Both the position numbers and the translations under genes were made by a program. Below are positions 9,335 to 18,486 of a DNA stretch of 64,000 nt, one piece after another; within the stretch, counting starts at the first letter, position 1; each line of letters starts with the position of its first letter. The notes under the pieces were generated by a model that was given only the letters and a program-made list of their open reading frames with translations, was not told the DNA's origin and did no database searches. The stretch spans positions 3,534,001 to 3,598,000 of the forward strand of contig NZ_CP013417.1 of assembly GCF_001524445.2 (NCBI RefSeq), read 5' to 3'. This DNA comes from Burkholderia savannae. GTDB taxonomy: Bacteria > Pseudomonadota > Gammaproteobacteria > Burkholderiales > Burkholderiaceae.

Positions 9335-10087
9335 ATGCACAAGCTCGTTCTCATCCGCCACGGCGAATCGACCTGGAACAAGGAAAACCGCTTCACCGGC
9401 TGGGTCGACGTCGACCTGACCGAACAAGGCAACAGCGAAGCCCAGCAGGCGGGGCGCCTGCTGAAGGAAGCCGGCTACACGTTCGACATCGCGTACACCT
9501 CGGTGTTGAAGCGCGCGATCCGCACGCTCTGGCACGTGCAGGACCAGATGGACCTGATGTACGTGCCCGTCGTCCATTCGTGGCGGCTGAACGAGCGCCA
9601 CTACGGCGCGCTGTCGGGCCTGAACAAGGCGGAAACCGCGGCGAAGTACGGCGACGAGCAGGTGCTGGTCTGGCGCCGCAGCTACGACACGCCGCCCCCC
9701 GCGCTCGAGCCGACCGACGAGCGCGCGCCGTACGAAGATCCGCGCTACGCGAAGGTGCCGCGCGAGCAGCTGCCGCTCACCGAGTGCCTGAAGGATACGG
9801 TCGCGCGCGTGCTGCCGCTGTGGAACGAATCGATCGCGCCTGCGGTGAAGGCCGGCAAGCAGGTGCTGATCGCCGCGCACGGCAACTCGCTGCGCGCGCT
9901 GATCAAGTATCTCGACGGCATCTCCGATTCGGACATCGTCGGCCTGAACATCCCGAACGGCGTGCCGCTCGTCTACGAGCTCGACGAGAACCTCACGCCC
10001 ATCCGGCACTACTACCTCGGCGATCAGGACGCGATCGCGAAAGCGCAGGCCGCCGTCGCGCAGCAGGGCAAGGCGTCGGCGGCGTAA
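9335..10087 (+). CDS. gpmA: 2,3-bisphosphoglycerate-dependent phosphoglycerate mutase
   Basis: Glycolytic interconversion of 3- and 2-phosphoglycerate. The 250-residue protein from ATG 9335 begins [13 protein letters not shown], with the phosphohistidine motif [32 protein letters not shown] and [15 protein letters not shown] (second catalytic His) follow. An in-frame ATG at 9188 would add 49 residues that look non-coding and overlap the divergent rhodanese start, so it was rejected. ctpA follows 204 bp downstream on the same strand, an arrangement common in beta-proteobacteria. Confidence 0.97.
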   Translation: MHKLVLIRHGESTWNKENRFTGWVDVDLTEQGNSEAQQAGRLLKEAGYTFDIAYTSVLKRAIRTLWHVQDQMDLMYVPVVHSWRLNERHYGALSGLNKAETAAKYGDEQVLVWRRSYDTPPPALEPTDERAPYEDPRYAKVPREQLPLTECLKDTVARVLPLWNESIAPAVKAGKQVLIAAHGNSLRALIKYLDGISDSDIVGLNIPNGVPLVYELDENLTPIRHYYLGDQDAIAKAQAAVAQQGKASAA

Positions 10088-10291
10088 TCGCCGCGCGCGG
10101 CGCGCGGGCGGCAGCCCGTGCGCGTACCTCGCCGCGCGAACCTGTTTCGCGCGGCGTTGTCAGAATCTTGCTGGCGTTCCCCGTTTCGCCCCAATCCACA
10201 AGGCATCCGGACGAACAGTTATACTTGACCGTCCTATGACCGTCCCGTTGCTCCCGCGACAGCCACGCGCTTTCCGACCGCACCAGACTCT

Positions 10292-11866
10292 ATGCGTATG
10301 AAATTGAAGAACATCGGCCTGATTGCCGCGGGCCTCGCGACCGGCGTCTTCGCGACGCTGCAAATCTCCGCGTCGGCCCAGCAGGCCGTCACGACGGCCG
10401 CCGCGCCGCTGCCGCTCGACCAGTTACGCCTCTTCGCGGAAGTTTTCGGGCAGATCAAGCGCGAATACGTCGAGCCCGTCGACGACAAGAAGCTGCTGAC
10501 CGCGGCAATCAAGGGCATGGTGTCGAGCCTCGATCCGCATTCGTCGTATCTCGACAAGACCGACTACCAGGAGCTGCAGGAGCAGACGAAGGGCCGCTTC
10601 GCCGGACTCGGCATCGAAATCTCGCAGGAAGACGGCCTCGTCAAGGTGATCTCGCCGATCGAAGATACGCCCGCGTTCCGCGCCGGCATCCGTCCGGGCG
10701 ACCTGATCACCCGCATCAACGATCGCCCGGTGCGCGGCATGACGCTCGACAAGGCGGTCAAGCAGATGCGCGGCGAACCCGGCACGAAGGTCACGCTGAC
10801 GATCTTCCGCAAGAGCGACGACCGCACGTTCCCCGTCACGGTCACGCGCGCGGTGATCCGCGTGCAGAGCGTGAAGATGAAGCTGCTCGATCCGGGCTAC
10901 GCGTACATCCGCATCACGAGCTTCCAGGAGCGCACGACGCCCGATCTCGCCGCGAAGCTGCAAGACATCGCGCGCCAGCAGCCGAACCTGAAGGGCCTGA
11001 TCCTCGATCTGCGCAACAACGGCGGCGGCCTGCTGCAGAGCGCGGTCGGCGTCGCGGGCGCGTTCCTGCCGCCGGATTCCGTCGTCGTCTCGACGAACGG
11101 CCAGATTCCGGATTCGAAGCAGATCTATCGCGACAACTACGAGAACTACCGCCTGCCGTCGTTCGATTCCGACCCGCTGAAGAACCTGCCGGCCGTCTTC
11201 AAGACCGTGCCGATGGTCGTGCTGACGAACGCCTATTCGGCGTCGGCGTCGGAAATCGTCGCGGGCGCGCTGCAGGATTCGCACCGCGCGGTGATCATGG
11301 GCAAGGCGACGTTCGGCAAGGGCTCGGTGCAGACGGTCCGGCCGATGACGGCGGACTCCGCGCTGCGCCTGACGACCGCGTACTACTACACGCCGAGCGG
11401 CCGCTCGATCCAGAACAAGGGCATCCTGCCCGACGTTCCGGTCGATCAGTTCGCGGACGGCGATCCGGACGACGTGCTCGTCACGCGCGAAGTCGACTAC
11501 ACGAACCACCTCGCGAACACGCAGGACCCGAACGAGAAGAAGGAGCTCGAGGATCGCGAGCAGCGCCGGATGGAGCAACTGCGCATTCTCGAGGAGCAGA
11601 ACGACAAGAAGACGCCCGAGCAGCGTCAGAAGGATCGCGAGCGCAAGCCGGTCGAATTCGGCAGCGCCGACGACTTCATGATGCAGCAGGCACTCAACAA
11701 GCTCGAAGGCAAGCCGGTCGAGCAGTCGAAGATGCTGGTCGCCGACAGCGCGCCGAAGAGCCCGGCCGACAAGGCGGCCGCCGCGTCCGCGCCGAAGGCG
11801 GCGCCGAAAGCGGCCGCGAAGCCGGCGCCGGCGCCGAAGCCCGCTTCGGCACCGCAGCCGCAGTAA
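10292..11866 (+). CDS. ctpA: S41 family C-terminal processing peptidase (Prc/CtpA)
   Basis: A 524-residue periplasmic serine protease. Order: N-terminal signal or anchor helix (IGLIAAGLATGVFATLQISASAQ), S41 N-terminal region, PDZ domain (RFAGLGIEISQEDGLVKV to about GEPGTKVTLTIFR), then the S41 catalytic core. The Ser/Lys dyad motifs are visible in NAYSASASEIVAGAL and GKATFGKGSVQ. A 100-residue charged stretch and an Ala/Pro/Lys-rich tail end the protein. Such proteases cut C-terminal tails of envelope proteins. ATG 10298 two codons on is an alternative start. A strong terminator lies 17 bp after the stop. Confidence 0.95.
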   Translation: MRMKLKNIGLIAAGLATGVFATLQISASAQQAVTTAAAPLPLDQLRLFAEVFGQIKREYVEPVDDKKLLTAAIKGMVSSLDPHSSYLDKTDYQELQEQTKGRFAGLGIEISQEDGLVKVISPIEDTPAFRAGIRPGDLITRINDRPVRGMTLDKAVKQMRGEPGTKVTLTIFRKSDDRTFPVTVTRAVIRVQSVKMKLLDPGYAYIRITSFQERTTPDLAAKLQDIARQQPNLKGLILDLRNNGGGLLQSAVGVAGAFLPPDSVVVSTNGQIPDSKQIYRDNYENYRLPSFDSDPLKNLPAVFKTVPMVVLTNAYSASASEIVAGALQDSHRAVIMGKATFGKGSVQTVRPMTADSALRLTTAYYYTPSGRSIQNKGILPDVPVDQFADGDPDDVLVTREVDYTNHLANTQDPNEKKELEDREQRRMEQLRILEEQNDKKTPEQRQKDRERKPVEFGSADDFMMQQALNKLEGKPVEQSKMLVADSAPKSPADKAAAASAPKAAPKAAAKPAPAPKPASAPQPQ

Positions 11867-11882
11867 GCGCGCGACGCAACGC

Positions 11883-11924
11883 ACGGGCCATCGCGGCGGC
11901 TTGCCGCGATGGCCCGTTTTCTTT
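11883..11924 (+). terminator. Rho-independent terminator after ctpA
   Basis: A perfect 15-bp inverted repeat (11883-11897 with 11903-11917), loop GGCTT, followed by TTTTCTTT. It ends the gpmA-ctpA direction of transcription and separates it from the E1-like gene at 11974. Confidence 0.92.
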
Positions 11925-11973
11925 GTGCGCCTAGAATAATGTTCGAGACCGTTTCTCCGCCCCGCGGCCCACG

Positions 11974-12732
11974 ATGAACGACGATCAACTCCTCCGCTAT
12001 TCCCGCCACATCCTCGTCGACGAAATCGGCATCGAAGCGCAGCAGCGCTTTCTCGACGCGCATGCGATCGTCGTCGGCGCGGGCGGGCTCGGATCGCCCG
12101 CGGCGATGTATCTCGCGGCGTCGGGCGTCGGCACGATCACGCTCGTCGACGCCGACACGGTCGACCTCACGAACCTGCAGCGGCAGATCCTGCACGTGAG
12201 CGCGTCGGTGGGCCGCAAGAAGGTCGAATCGGGGCGCGACGCGCTCGCGCGGCTCAATCCCGACGTGAAGGTGAACGCGGTGGCCGAGCGCGTCGACGAT
12301 GCGTGGCTGAACGCGCATGTGCCGCAAGCGAGCGTCGTGCTCGACTGCACCGACAATTTCGCGACGCGCCACGCGATCAACCGCGCATGCGTCGAGCACC
12401 GGGTGCCGCTCGTGTCGGGCGCGGCGCTGCGCTTCGACGGGCAGATCAGCACGTTCGACTTCCGCGATCCGGGCTCGCCCTGCTACGCGTGCGTGTTTCC
12501 GGAAGATCAGCCGTTCGAGGAGGTCGCGTGCTCGACGATGGGCGTGTTCGCGCCGACTGTCGGCATCATCGGTGCGATGCAGGCGGCCGAGGCGCTGCGC
12601 GTGATCGGCGGAATCGGCACGACGCTCGTCGGCCGGCTGATGATGCTCGACTCGCTGCGGATGGAATGGAACACGATGAAGATCGCGCGGCAGCCGGATT
12701 GCCCGGTGTGCGGCGCGGGCGGCGCGCATTGA
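11974..12732 (+). CDS. MoeB/ThiF/HesA-family E1-like adenylyltransferase
   Basis: A 252-residue E1-like enzyme that adenylates the C-terminal Gly-Gly of a sulfur-carrier protein (MoaD or ThiS). Visible are the ATP-binding GAGGLGSPAAMYLAASGVG, the conserved LQRQ (NLQRQILH), DCTDNFATR, the candidate catalytic Cys region EVACSTMGVFAPTVG and two zinc Cys pairs (CYACV and CPVCG). No rhodanese domain is fused. Without a moaD or thiS neighbour the specific pathway (molybdopterin or thiamine) cannot be decided. It starts 50 bp after the ctpA terminator, so probably has its own promoter. Confidence 0.9.
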   Translation: MNDDQLLRYSRHILVDEIGIEAQQRFLDAHAIVVGAGGLGSPAAMYLAASGVGTITLVDADTVDLTNLQRQILHVSASVGRKKVESGRDALARLNPDVKVNAVAERVDDAWLNAHVPQASVVLDCTDNFATRHAINRACVEHRVPLVSGAALRFDGQISTFDFRDPGSPCYACVFPEDQPFEEVACSTMGVFAPTVGIIGAMQAAEALRVIGGIGTTLVGRLMMLDSLRMEWNTMKIARQPDCPVCGAGGAH

Positions 12733-12767
12733 GCGAGGCGGCGGCGGCGCAGGGTGTCGCCGCAACC

Positions 12768-12821
12768 GTTGGCGTTGGCGTTGGCGTTGGTTTCGGCTTC
12801 GGCTTCGGCTTCGGCTTCGGC
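12768..12821 (+). repeat. Hexanucleotide tandem array
   Basis: Nine hexamers in a row: three GTTGGC, one GTTGGT, then five TTCGGC. It lies between convergent ends of the E1-like gene (12732) and ptsI (12939). The change from one hexamer type to the other suggests slippage with point change. Length variation between strains is likely. Confidence 0.9.
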
Positions 12822-12938
12822 ATGGAAACATGACGCGCGATCGCGCTTTCGGGCGAACGGCGACAAGCAAGCGATCCCGCCGCTCGCGCCCCGCCTTCCG
12901 CCTCCGCTGACGAATGCGCGCCCACGCGCGCCGCCAAA

Positions 12939-14711
12939 TCAGGCCGCGACGTCGGCCCGAGGCTCGGCGCTCGCGAGGCGATTGAGCGCCGCCTGCACCT
13001 CTTCCGGCTCGAACGACGCGAGCACGTCCGCGGTCGGCTTCTCGAGCGCCTTCAGATGCGCGCGCAAGATCTCCTGCTTGACGACGAGCAACTGGCTCGG
13101 ATGCATCGAGAACTCGGTGAGCCCCATGCCGAGCAAAAGGCGCGTCAACGCCGGATCGCCCGCCATCTCGCCGCACACCGACACCGGCACGCCCGCGCGC
13201 TTCGCCTCGCGCAGCGTGAACGCGATCAGGTGCAGCACCGCCGGGTGCAGCGGATCGTAAAGATGCGCGACCGCGTTGTCCGCGCGGTCGATCGCGAGCG
13301 TGTACTGGATCAGGTCGTTCGTGCCGATCGACAGGAAATCGACGCGCTTCAGGAACAGCGGCAGCGCGATCGCCGCGGCCGGAATCTCGATCATCGCGCC
13401 GACACGCACGTTCGGATCGTACGCGAGCCCCGCCGCGTCGAGCTGCCGCTTCGCCTCGTTGATGAGGTCGAGCGTCTGGTCGATCTCCTGCGCGTGCGCG
13501 AGCATCGGGATCAGGATCTTCACCTGGCCGAACGCCGACGCGCGCAGGATCGCGCGCAGCTGCGTGAGGAACATCTGCGGCTCCGACAGGCTCCAGCGAA
13601 TCGCGCGCAGGCCGAGCGCCGGGTTCGGCGCGGTCTCGTAGCCTTCGTCGTGCATGTCGAGCGGCTTGTCCGCGCCGACGTCGATCGTGCGGATCGTCAC
13701 GGGCATGCCGCGCATCAGCTCGACCGCGCGCTTGTACTCGGCGAACTGCTCCTCCTCCTCCGGCATCCGGTTCTTGCTCATGAACAGGAACTCGGAGCGG
13801 AACAGACCGACGCCGACCGCGCCCGCGTCGACGGCCGCCTTCGCGTCGTCGGGCAGTTCGATGTTCGCGAGGAGATCGATCTTCGCGCCGCAGAGCGTCA
13901 GCGCGGGCGAGAACTTGAGCCGTTGCAGCTTGCGCTGTTCGAGCGCCCTCTCCGATTGCCGGTACGAATATTCCTCGAGGACGATCGGCGCGGGATCGAC
14001 GATCACGATCCCCTGGTCGCCGTCGACGATGATGAGATCGTCCTGGCGGATCAGCGCGCTCGCATGCTGGACGCCGACCGCGGCCGGAATTCCGAGGCTG
14101 CGCGCGACGATCGCCGTGTGCGACGTGCGCCCGCCCAGGTCGGTGACGAACGCCTGGAACGCCTGCGTCTTGAACTGCATCATGTCGGCGGGCGCGATGT
14201 CGTGCGCCACCACGATCATCTCGTCGTGGCCGTTGCCCGCCGCGCAGTCGAGCGCCTGCGCGGCGGACGGCGCGCCCGCGAGCGCCTTCAGCACCCGCTC
14301 GACGACCTGCTCGATGTCCGCGCGGCGCTCGCGCAGGTATTCGTCCTCGATGTCGTCGAAGTGGCTGGCGAGCACGTCGAGCTGCTCGGTCAGCGCCCAT
14401 TCGACGTTGTAGCGGCGCGTGCGGATCAGGTCGATGGTTTCCTGCACGAGCATCGCGTCGCCGAGAATCATCGCGTGCACGTCGATGAAAGCCGCGACTT
14501 CGGTCGGCGTTTCGTCGGTCAAATCGGCGCGCAGCTCGTCGAGTTCGCGGCGCACCGCGCCGAGCGCCGTACGGAAACGCTCGATCTCGGCCTCGATCCG
14601 CTCGACCTCGATCAGGTAATGCGCGACGTCGAGCGCCGCCGGCGCGATCAGATACGCTCTTCCGATCGCGATGCCTCTTGAAACGGGAATGCCATGCAGC
14701 GTGAAAGACAC
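12939..14711 (-). CDS. ptsI: PTS enzyme I (phosphoenolpyruvate-protein phosphotransferase)
   Basis: Enzyme I takes phosphate from PEP on a histidine and passes it to HPr. The 590-residue reading starts at GTG 14711 (VSFTLHGIPVSRG), chosen because AAGGAGGTGCGC lies directly before it; longer in-frame starts are weaker. Landmarks: LGGRTSHTAIVARSLGIPAAVG (active-site His), LFRSEFLFMSKNRMPEEEEQ, IRTIDVGADKP, GTNDLIQYTLAIDRAD and the catalytic-Cys region VSVCGEMAGDP. It is the last gene of gshA-gshB-manX-ptsH-ptsI. No EIIB or EIIC gene is near, so the system looks regulatory rather than sugar-transporting. Confidence 0.98.
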   Translation of the reverse strand: MSFTLHGIPVSRGIAIGRAYLIAPAALDVAHYLIEVERIEAEIERFRTALGAVRRELDELRADLTDETPTEVAAFIDVHAMILGDAMLVQETIDLIRTRRYNVEWALTEQLDVLASHFDDIEDEYLRERRADIEQVVERVLKALAGAPSAAQALDCAAGNGHDEMIVVAHDIAPADMMQFKTQAFQAFVTDLGGRTSHTAIVARSLGIPAAVGVQHASALIRQDDLIIVDGDQGIVIVDPAPIVLEEYSYRQSERALEQRKLQRLKFSPALTLCGAKIDLLANIELPDDAKAAVDAGAVGVGLFRSEFLFMSKNRMPEEEEQFAEYKRAVELMRGMPVTIRTIDVGADKPLDMHDEGYETAPNPALGLRAIRWSLSEPQMFLTQLRAILRASAFGQVKILIPMLAHAQEIDQTLDLINEAKRQLDAAGLAYDPNVRVGAMIEIPAAAIALPLFLKRVDFLSIGTNDLIQYTLAIDRADNAVAHLYDPLHPAVLHLIAFTLREAKRAGVPVSVCGEMAGDPALTRLLLGMGLTEFSMHPSQLLVVKQEILRAHLKALEKPTADVLASFEPEEVQAALNRLASAEPRADVAA

Positions 14712-14907
14712 GCGCACCTCCTTGATCACGTGAGCCGCGGCGCACCGCTGCGATGCGCTTATGACCCCGACCACCGATTATAAATTCCGCGCCCGCCATC
14801 TGACTGCGTGCGGCGCAGCATCGCGGCGCGGCGTCACGTGACGAAAAAAATGCCGCGGCGTCGCGCGGCATTCTCGCTGGATAGCTGAGCGGCGTGCCGC
14901 CGCGGCG

Positions 14908-15177
14908 TCACTGCCCTTCGCCGAATTTGTCGGCGATCAACTTGAGAAGCGCATCCATCGCCTCGCGCTCGTCCGGCCCTTCGGTCTCGATCGTCACCGT
15001 GCTGCCGATGCCCGCCGCCAGCATCATGACGCCCATGATGCTCTTCGCGTTGATCCGGCGGCCGTTGCGCGTCATCCAGACTTCCGACTGGAAATTGCCC
15101 GCGAGCTGCGTGAGCTTGGCCGACGCGCGCGCATGGAGCCCCAATTTGTTCACGATGGTCGTTTCTTGTTGAAGCAT
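14908..15177 (-). CDS. ptsH: Phosphocarrier protein HPr
   Basis: An 89-residue HPr that shuttles phosphate between enzyme I and EIIA proteins. The phosphorylated His lies in NKLGLHARASAKL. The Ser-46 equivalent region is NAKSIMGVMMLAAG. It is 196 bp upstream of ptsI and 76 bp downstream of manX on the same strand. The 196-bp ptsH-ptsI gap is longer than usual and holds no other gene. Confidence 0.97.
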   Translation of the reverse strand: MLQQETTIVNKLGLHARASAKLTQLAGNFQSEVWMTRNGRRINAKSIMGVMMLAAGIGSTVTIETEGPDEREAMDALLKLIADKFGEGQ

Positions 15178-15253
15178 GGTGTTCCGATGAGGTCAAAACG
15201 GGCTGCGGCCGGCCTGCCGGCCGCACTGGGGTAATGCGAATCGGTGCGCAGGC

Positions 15254-15721
15254 TCAGTGCGGCTGCGCCTTCGGCTCCGGCGGAATCGGCGCGCATTCGC
15301 CGCAGCCAAGCGCGCTTGCGCGCGGCGGCGGCGTGCCGGCCGCGATCTCGTGGATGCCCTTCGTCGAGCCGGCGAGCGCCTTGTCGACGAGCGTGTCGAG
15401 CGGCGTCGTCCGGTAGCACACGGCGCGCACGAGCATCGGCAGATTGACGCCCGCGAGCACCCGCACGCCCTCGACCTTCGCGAGCTGCCCCGCGATGTTC
15501 GCGGGCGTCGCGCCGTACATGTCGGTCAGCACGAGCGCGCCGTTTTCTTCCTTCAGACGCGCGAGTTCCGCGTGCGCGAACGCCATCACCTGGGCCGGAT
15601 CGTTTTCCGCCTGTACGTCGATGCAGCCGATCCGCGCGGGCAGCCCGCCATAGATATGCGCGATGCAGTCCCGCAAAGCGGTAGCGAGCGGCGCATGCGC
15701 GATGATGAGAATGCCTGCCAT
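15254..15721 (-). CDS. PTS EIIA, mannose/fructose (ManX) family
   Basis: A 155-residue EIIA of the mannose family. The phosphorylated His is in GILIIAHAPLATALRDC. VLTDMYGATPANIAGQL and VLAGVNLPMLVRAVCYR are typical core blocks. The start MAGILIIAH (15721) was chosen as the homologous N-terminus; 15 more in-frame residues upstream look spurious. The C-terminus has a tail beyond the EIIA core with a CGEC pair and a Pro-rich end. With HPr and enzyme I but no permease, it fits the regulatory EIIA-Man systems known in beta-proteobacteria. Its output here is unknown. Confidence 0.92.
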   Translation of the reverse strand: MAGILIIAHAPLATALRDCIAHIYGGLPARIGCIDVQAENDPAQVMAFAHAELARLKEENGALVLTDMYGATPANIAGQLAKVEGVRVLAGVNLPMLVRAVCYRTTPLDTLVDKALAGSTKGIHEIAAGTPPPRASALGCGECAPIPPEPKAQPH

Positions 15722-15891
15722 GTCAGCCTTGCAACGTGTTCGGCCCGACCGCCGGGCCTGGCGCACGAAAAACCGTGCCGGCGAACGGGCATTGTAGCAG
15801 GCCAGTCGAGCCTGTCCGGCCGAGCGTGCCTAGCCGGCCGAACCGGTCCGGCGACGGGGGCCTGCGCAGCCGCCGCCCAACCGTGCGCGCG

Positions 15892-16848
15892 TCAGCCGAC
15901 CGCGCGCTCCAATGCGTCGACGAACATGCCGGCGACGTCGAATCCAGTCTGCTCCATGATTTCGCGAAAGCAAGTCGGGCTCGTGACGTTCACCTCGGTC
16001 AGCCAGTCGCCGATCACGTCGAGTCCGACGAGCAGCAAGCCGCGCGCCGCGAGCACCGGGCCGAGCGTCGCCGCGATCTCGCGGTCGCGCTCGGTGAGCG
16101 GCTGCGCGACACCGACGCCGCCCGCCGCGAGATTGCCGCGCACCTCGTTGCCCTGCGGAATCCGCGCGAGCGAGTACGGCACCGGCTCGCCGTCGATCAG
16201 CAGAATGCGCTTGTCGCCGGCTTTGATCTCCGGGATGAACTTCTGCACCATCACCGATCGCGCGCCGTCGTGGCTCAGCATCTCGATGATCGAGCCGAGA
16301 TTCATGCCGTCGGGCTTCACGCGAAACACGCCCATCCCGCCCATGCCGTCGAGCGGCTTCAGGATCACGTCGCCATGCTCGGCGTGGAACGCGCGCAGCC
16401 GCGCCGCGTCGCGCGTGACGAGCGACGGCGCGACGAACTGCGCGAACTCGCCGATCGCGAGCTTCTCGGAATGATCGCGGATCGTCTGCGGCTTGTTGAA
16501 CACGCGTGCGCCCGCGCGCTCGGCAAGCTCGAGCAGCCACGTCGATGTCACGTACTCCATGTCGAACGGCGGATCTTTGCGCATCAGGATCGCGCCGAAC
16601 GACGGCAACGCGCGCGATTCGTGCGCCCCTGCTTCGTACCAGCGGTCGCGATGCAGATCGGCCGTGTCGCCCGCGATCGTCACGCGGCGCACGTCGGCCT
16701 CGACGCCCGCGCCCGTCCACGCAAGCTGGTTCGGCTCGCACGCGTACACCGCATGCCCGCGCCGCGCCGCCTCGGCCATCATCGCGTAGGTCGAGTCCTT
16801 GTAGATCTTGAAGCGCTCGAGCGGGTCGGCGATAAAGAGAATGTCCAT
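15892..16848 (-). CDS. gshB: Glutathione synthetase
   Basis: Second step of glutathione synthesis: ATP-dependent ligation of gamma-glutamylcysteine and glycine. The 318-residue length and start MDILFIADPLERFKIYKDSTYAM are typical of the proteobacterial enzyme. ATP-grasp features include MRKDPPFDMEYV, DVILKPLDGMGGMGVFRV, RILLIDGEP and LTEVNVTSPTCFREI. It lies 27 bp after gshA on the same strand; with gshA it supplies glutathione for partners such as the grxC product. Confidence 0.98.
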   Translation of the reverse strand: MDILFIADPLERFKIYKDSTYAMMAEAARRGHAVYACEPNQLAWTGAGVEADVRRVTIAGDTADLHRDRWYEAGAHESRALPSFGAILMRKDPPFDMEYVTSTWLLELAERAGARVFNKPQTIRDHSEKLAIGEFAQFVAPSLVTRDAARLRAFHAEHGDVILKPLDGMGGMGVFRVKPDGMNLGSIIEMLSHDGARSVMVQKFIPEIKAGDKRILLIDGEPVPYSLARIPQGNEVRGNLAAGGVGVAQPLTERDREIAATLGPVLAARGLLLVGLDVIGDWLTEVNVTSPTCFREIMEQTGFDVAGMFVDALERAVG

Positions 16849-16875
16849 GCGGGTCCTGATGCTAGAAGGGAGGCG

Positions 16876-18165
16876 TCACACCTGGATCGCTTCCGGGTCG
16901 GTCTTCTCGAGCTCGACCGACGACGCGAGCAGCCCGAGCCGGGCGACGACGCCATACATGTAGAAGCGGTTCGGCGGCGCGGCGCCGGGCTTCGCGTGCG
17001 TGTCCGGCAGCGCCGTGTGCTCGAAGCCGAGCGGCACGTAGTGCATGCCGGGCGCGTTCAGATTCTGGTCGCGCTCGCGCGCGCCGTGTGTGCGGTAGAA
17101 CCCGCCCACCACGTAACGGTCGATCATATAGACGACGGGCTCGGCCACCTCGTCGCCGATCCGCTCGAACGTATAGACGCCTTCCTGCACGATCACGTCG
17201 CGCACCGGCACGCCCGCCTTCGATTCGGCCATCTGCGCGCGCTCGTGCTTCGTCATCCGGCCGATCTCGGACGCGTCGTGCACGGTCATCACGCCGCGCC
17301 CCGCCGTGCCCGCGTCCGCCTTCACGACGACGTACGGCTTCTCGCCGATCCCGTATTCGCGATATTTGCGCGCGATTTTCTTGAGCACCGCGTCGATCGC
17401 GTCGGCAAGCGCCTCGCCGCCGTCGCTCTCATGCCAGTCGACGCCTTCGACGTGCGAGAAATACGGGTTCAGCATCCACGGATCGACGCCCACCATCTTC
17501 GCGAACTTCTTCGCGACGTCGTCATAGCAGGAGAAGTGCGTCGACTTGCGGCGCACCGCCCAGCCGGCGTGCAGCGGCGGCAGCAGATACTGCTCGTGCA
17601 GATTTTCCAGCACGCCCGGAATGCCTGCCGACAGATCGTTGTTGAGCAGGATCGAGCACGGATCGAAATTCTTCAGGCCGAGGCGGCGCGGCGTGCGCTC
17701 GAGCGGCTCGAGCACGATCTTCTGGCCGTCGGCTAGCGTGATCGGCGTGATGTCGGCGATGCTCGGATCGAGCGAGCCGAAGCGCACGTTCAGCCCCGCC
17801 TGGCGCATGATCGTCGCGAGGCGCGCGACGTTCTCGAGATAGAACGCGTTGCGCGTCGGCAGCTCGGGAATCACGAGCAGGTTCTTCGCGTCGGGGCAGA
17901 TCTTCTCGATCGCGGCCATCGCCGCCTGCACGGCGAGCGGCAGCACTTCGGGCGGCAGGTTGTTGAACGCGCCCGGAAACAGGTTCGCGTCGACGGGCGC
18001 GAGCTTGAAACCCGCGTTGCGCAGATCGACCGAACAATAAAACGGCGGCGTGTGTTCCTGCCATTCGAGCCTGAACCAGCGTTCGATCGCAGGCGTGGCG
18101 TCGAGGATCTTCCGCTCGAGCTCGAGCAGCGGGCCGTTTAACGCCGTAACGAGATGGGGAACCAT
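16876..18165 (-). CDS. gshA: Glutamate-cysteine ligase (proteobacterial GshA form)
   Basis: First, rate-setting step of glutathione synthesis. The 429-residue protein (ATG 18165, MVPHLVTALNGPLLELE) belongs to the form found in beta-proteobacteria and some others, which differs from E. coli GshA. Recognisable stretches are FRLEWQEHTPPFYCSVDLRNAGFKLAPVDANLFPGAFNNL, VPELPTRNAFY-like (IPELPTRNAFYLENVARL), and VVVKADAGTAGRGVMTV with ATP-grasp character. A TTG-initiated extension to 18204 exists but has no better ribosome site. First gene of gshA-gshB-manX-ptsH-ptsI. Confidence 0.95.
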   Translation of the reverse strand: MVPHLVTALNGPLLELERKILDATPAIERWFRLEWQEHTPPFYCSVDLRNAGFKLAPVDANLFPGAFNNLPPEVLPLAVQAAMAAIEKICPDAKNLLVIPELPTRNAFYLENVARLATIMRQAGLNVRFGSLDPSIADITPITLADGQKIVLEPLERTPRRLGLKNFDPCSILLNNDLSAGIPGVLENLHEQYLLPPLHAGWAVRRKSTHFSCYDDVAKKFAKMVGVDPWMLNPYFSHVEGVDWHESDGGEALADAIDAVLKKIARKYREYGIGEKPYVVVKADAGTAGRGVMTVHDASEIGRMTKHERAQMAESKAGVPVRDVIVQEGVYTFERIGDEVAEPVVYMIDRYVVGGFYRTHGARERDQNLNAPGMHYVPLGFEHTALPDTHAKPGAAPPNRFYMYGVVARLGLLASSVELEKTDPEAIQV

Positions 18166-18379
18166 GTGTAACTCGCGGACGGGAGAAAAAAGATTGTAGA
18201 GCAATTGCCCCGTGCATTTGGGGATTGTTCCCGCGATCGCAAGGATTTACCGCATGATTGTCGCTATTGACCCGATAGGCCGAAGGGTTATCGCGCGCGC
18301 CCTTGCCGCGCGGGCTTCAGACGGGTGTTTGCCGCAGCGCGCGATGTCGGCGCCGCATGCGACAAGGTGCGAATAGACG

Positions 18380-18404
18380 AAAAAAAACCCGCCGGGAAGG
18401 CGGG
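18380..18404 (-). terminator. Rho-independent terminator after amtB
   Basis: On the minus strand CCCGCC-TTCCC-GGCGGG is followed by a run of eight T. It lies about 80 bp past the amtB stop. The rest of 18166-18486 holds no gene I can support; the part next to gshA should contain the gshA promoter. Confidence 0.88.
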
Positions 18405-18486
18405 TCGAAGTCGCTGCGCTCATTCTGTCCGTCGGGCGGCGAAGCGTGCGTGCGCCGCGCCGTCCCGGGTTCGGGGATGAATCCGA

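Noticed and set aside
11626..14871. A 1081-residue minus-strand open frame across ptsI and the E1-like gene
   Set aside because: Out of frame with ptsI and antisense to the E1-like gene; Arg-rich shadow sequence.
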